A stretch of 64,000 nt of DNA from Rhodanobacter sp. FW104-R8 (GTDB taxonomy: Bacteria > Pseudomonadota > Gammaproteobacteria > Xanthomonadales > Rhodanobacteraceae): the NCBI RefSeq assembly GCF_001617365.1, contig NZ_LVJR01000026.1:60355-124354 (forward strand), read 5' to 3'. Below are positions 63,599 through 64,000 of this stretch, one piece after another (the stretch's first letter is position 1; each line of letters opens with the position of its first letter). The notes under the pieces are model-generated. The model did not search any database and was not told where the DNA came from. It worked only from the letters and a program-made list of their open reading frames with translations. A program made the position numbers and the translations under genes.

Positions 63599-64000
63599 GC
63601 GTTTACTCCGTTTGATCGAAGCCGGTCTTGTTGAAGAGTGCGGCCATGGATGGCCGCTTCTTGACGTTCGCGTTCACGGACGAACGCATCAATTTGATCG
63701 GCGTGCTGCAGCAGGTAGCCGAGCTGGTCGACGCCGTGCAGCAGGCAGTGCCGCGCAAACGGTTCCAGGGCGAACGGGATGCGGCCGCCGTCGGGCAATT
63801 CGATGAACTGGCCGCGCACGTCGATCGCCAGCTCGATGCCGGGGTGCTTGAGCAGCCAGCGGTGTTCCAGCTCCTCGAGCTGGATCGCCAGCAGGCCGTT
63901 CTTCAGCGCGTTGCCGCGGAAGATGTCCGCGATCTCGCTGCACAGCACCGCCTGGATGCCGTAGTCCAGCAGGGCCCACGGTGCGTGCTCGCGCGAGGAG
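63595..64000 (-). CDS. leuD: 3-isopropylmalate dehydratase small subunit, C-terminal part
   Basis: About 134 C-terminal residues; the gene continues past the right edge. It begins in the window at SSREHAPWALLDYGIQAVLC, part of the conserved small-subunit swivelling-domain motif (GSSREHAPWAL). IADIFRGNALKNGLLAIQL and a C-terminal RERERQEAAIHGR helix follow, as in LeuD. With LeuC it isomerises 2- to 3-isopropylmalate in leucine synthesis. The stop overlaps the leuB start (ATGA), implying a leuCD-leuB transcript feeding into the ilv genes. Confidence 0.92.
   Translation of the reverse strand, partial: SSREHAPWALLDYGIQAVLCSEIADIFRGNALKNGLLAIQLEELEHRWLLKHPGIELAIDVRGQFIELPDGGRIPFALEPFARHCLLHGVDQLGYLLQHADQIDAFVRERERQEAAIHGRTLQQDRLRSNGVNA

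Overview
The window is 64 kb of a high-GC, gene-dense gammaproteobacterial chromosome, most likely from the Xanthomonadales/Lysobacterales and probably a Rhodanobacter- or Dyella-like member of the Rhodanobacteraceae. This rests on gene content and order (def-fmt-rsmB divergent from a LysM gene, dprA and topA; a bioB-bioF-trhO-bioH-bioC operon; ilvD-ilvC-ilvG-ilvM-ilvA behind leuD-leuB), on a TopA with a lysine/alanine tail, and on small GC-rich palindromic repeats between genes. The taxonomic call is an inference; no rRNA is present. No tRNA, rRNA, CRISPR array, insertion sequence or prophage was seen. Both ends cut genes: dtd on the left and leuD on the right, both on the minus strand.

Layout. 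0-12.5 kb is a cell-surface polysaccharide/LPS block: an LpxL-type acyltransferase, two GT39 membrane glycosyltransferases, a CDP-glycerol glycerophosphotransferase-like protein, a WaaE-type GT2, a UDP-glucuronate decarboxylase with two further GT2 enzymes, a GT4 enzyme and an O-antigen-ligase-like protein. 12.5-24 kb is housekeeping: rsmB, fmt and def on minus; LysM protein, dprA, topA, tsaC, an orphan AMP-ligase and purD on plus. 24-37.8 kb holds a lipoprotein, a GDSL autotransporter, tex, an RDD protein, mnmG, pepN, an aldose epimerase and a PLP dehydratase. Between mnmG and pepN lies a 600-base regulatory region with two strong sigma-54 promoter matches. One appears to drive a small RNA. 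The other drives an orphan 61-residue protein.

37.8-39.2 kb is the most unusual segment: a visibly lower-GC cassette whose main product looks like a stand-alone proteasome-type Ntn-hydrolase (Thr directly after Met, Asp at position 17). A single-base frameshift in a G-run breaks it. If the frame is restored, the gene stops inside an ATGAATAA overlap with a second gene of 65 residues. I regard this as the best candidate for an undescribed two-gene system.

39.2-44 kb contains a membrane fatty-acid hydroxylase/sterol desaturase family protein, an EamA transporter, tag, a secreted Thr-rich protein and an outer-membrane barrel. 44-49 kb is a biotin operon with trhO inside it and a BirA-like operator upstream. 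49-55.5 kb has a small membrane protein, comF, a PHP metallohydrolase paired with a TonB-dependent receptor, and ubiA. 55.6-64 kb is the branched-chain amino acid block (leuD, leuB, ilvD, ilvC, ilvG, ilvM, ilvA), mostly coupled by 4-base stop/start overlaps. It carries a repeat-derived insertion inside leuB and a long inverted repeat in the ilvD leader that could be an attenuator.
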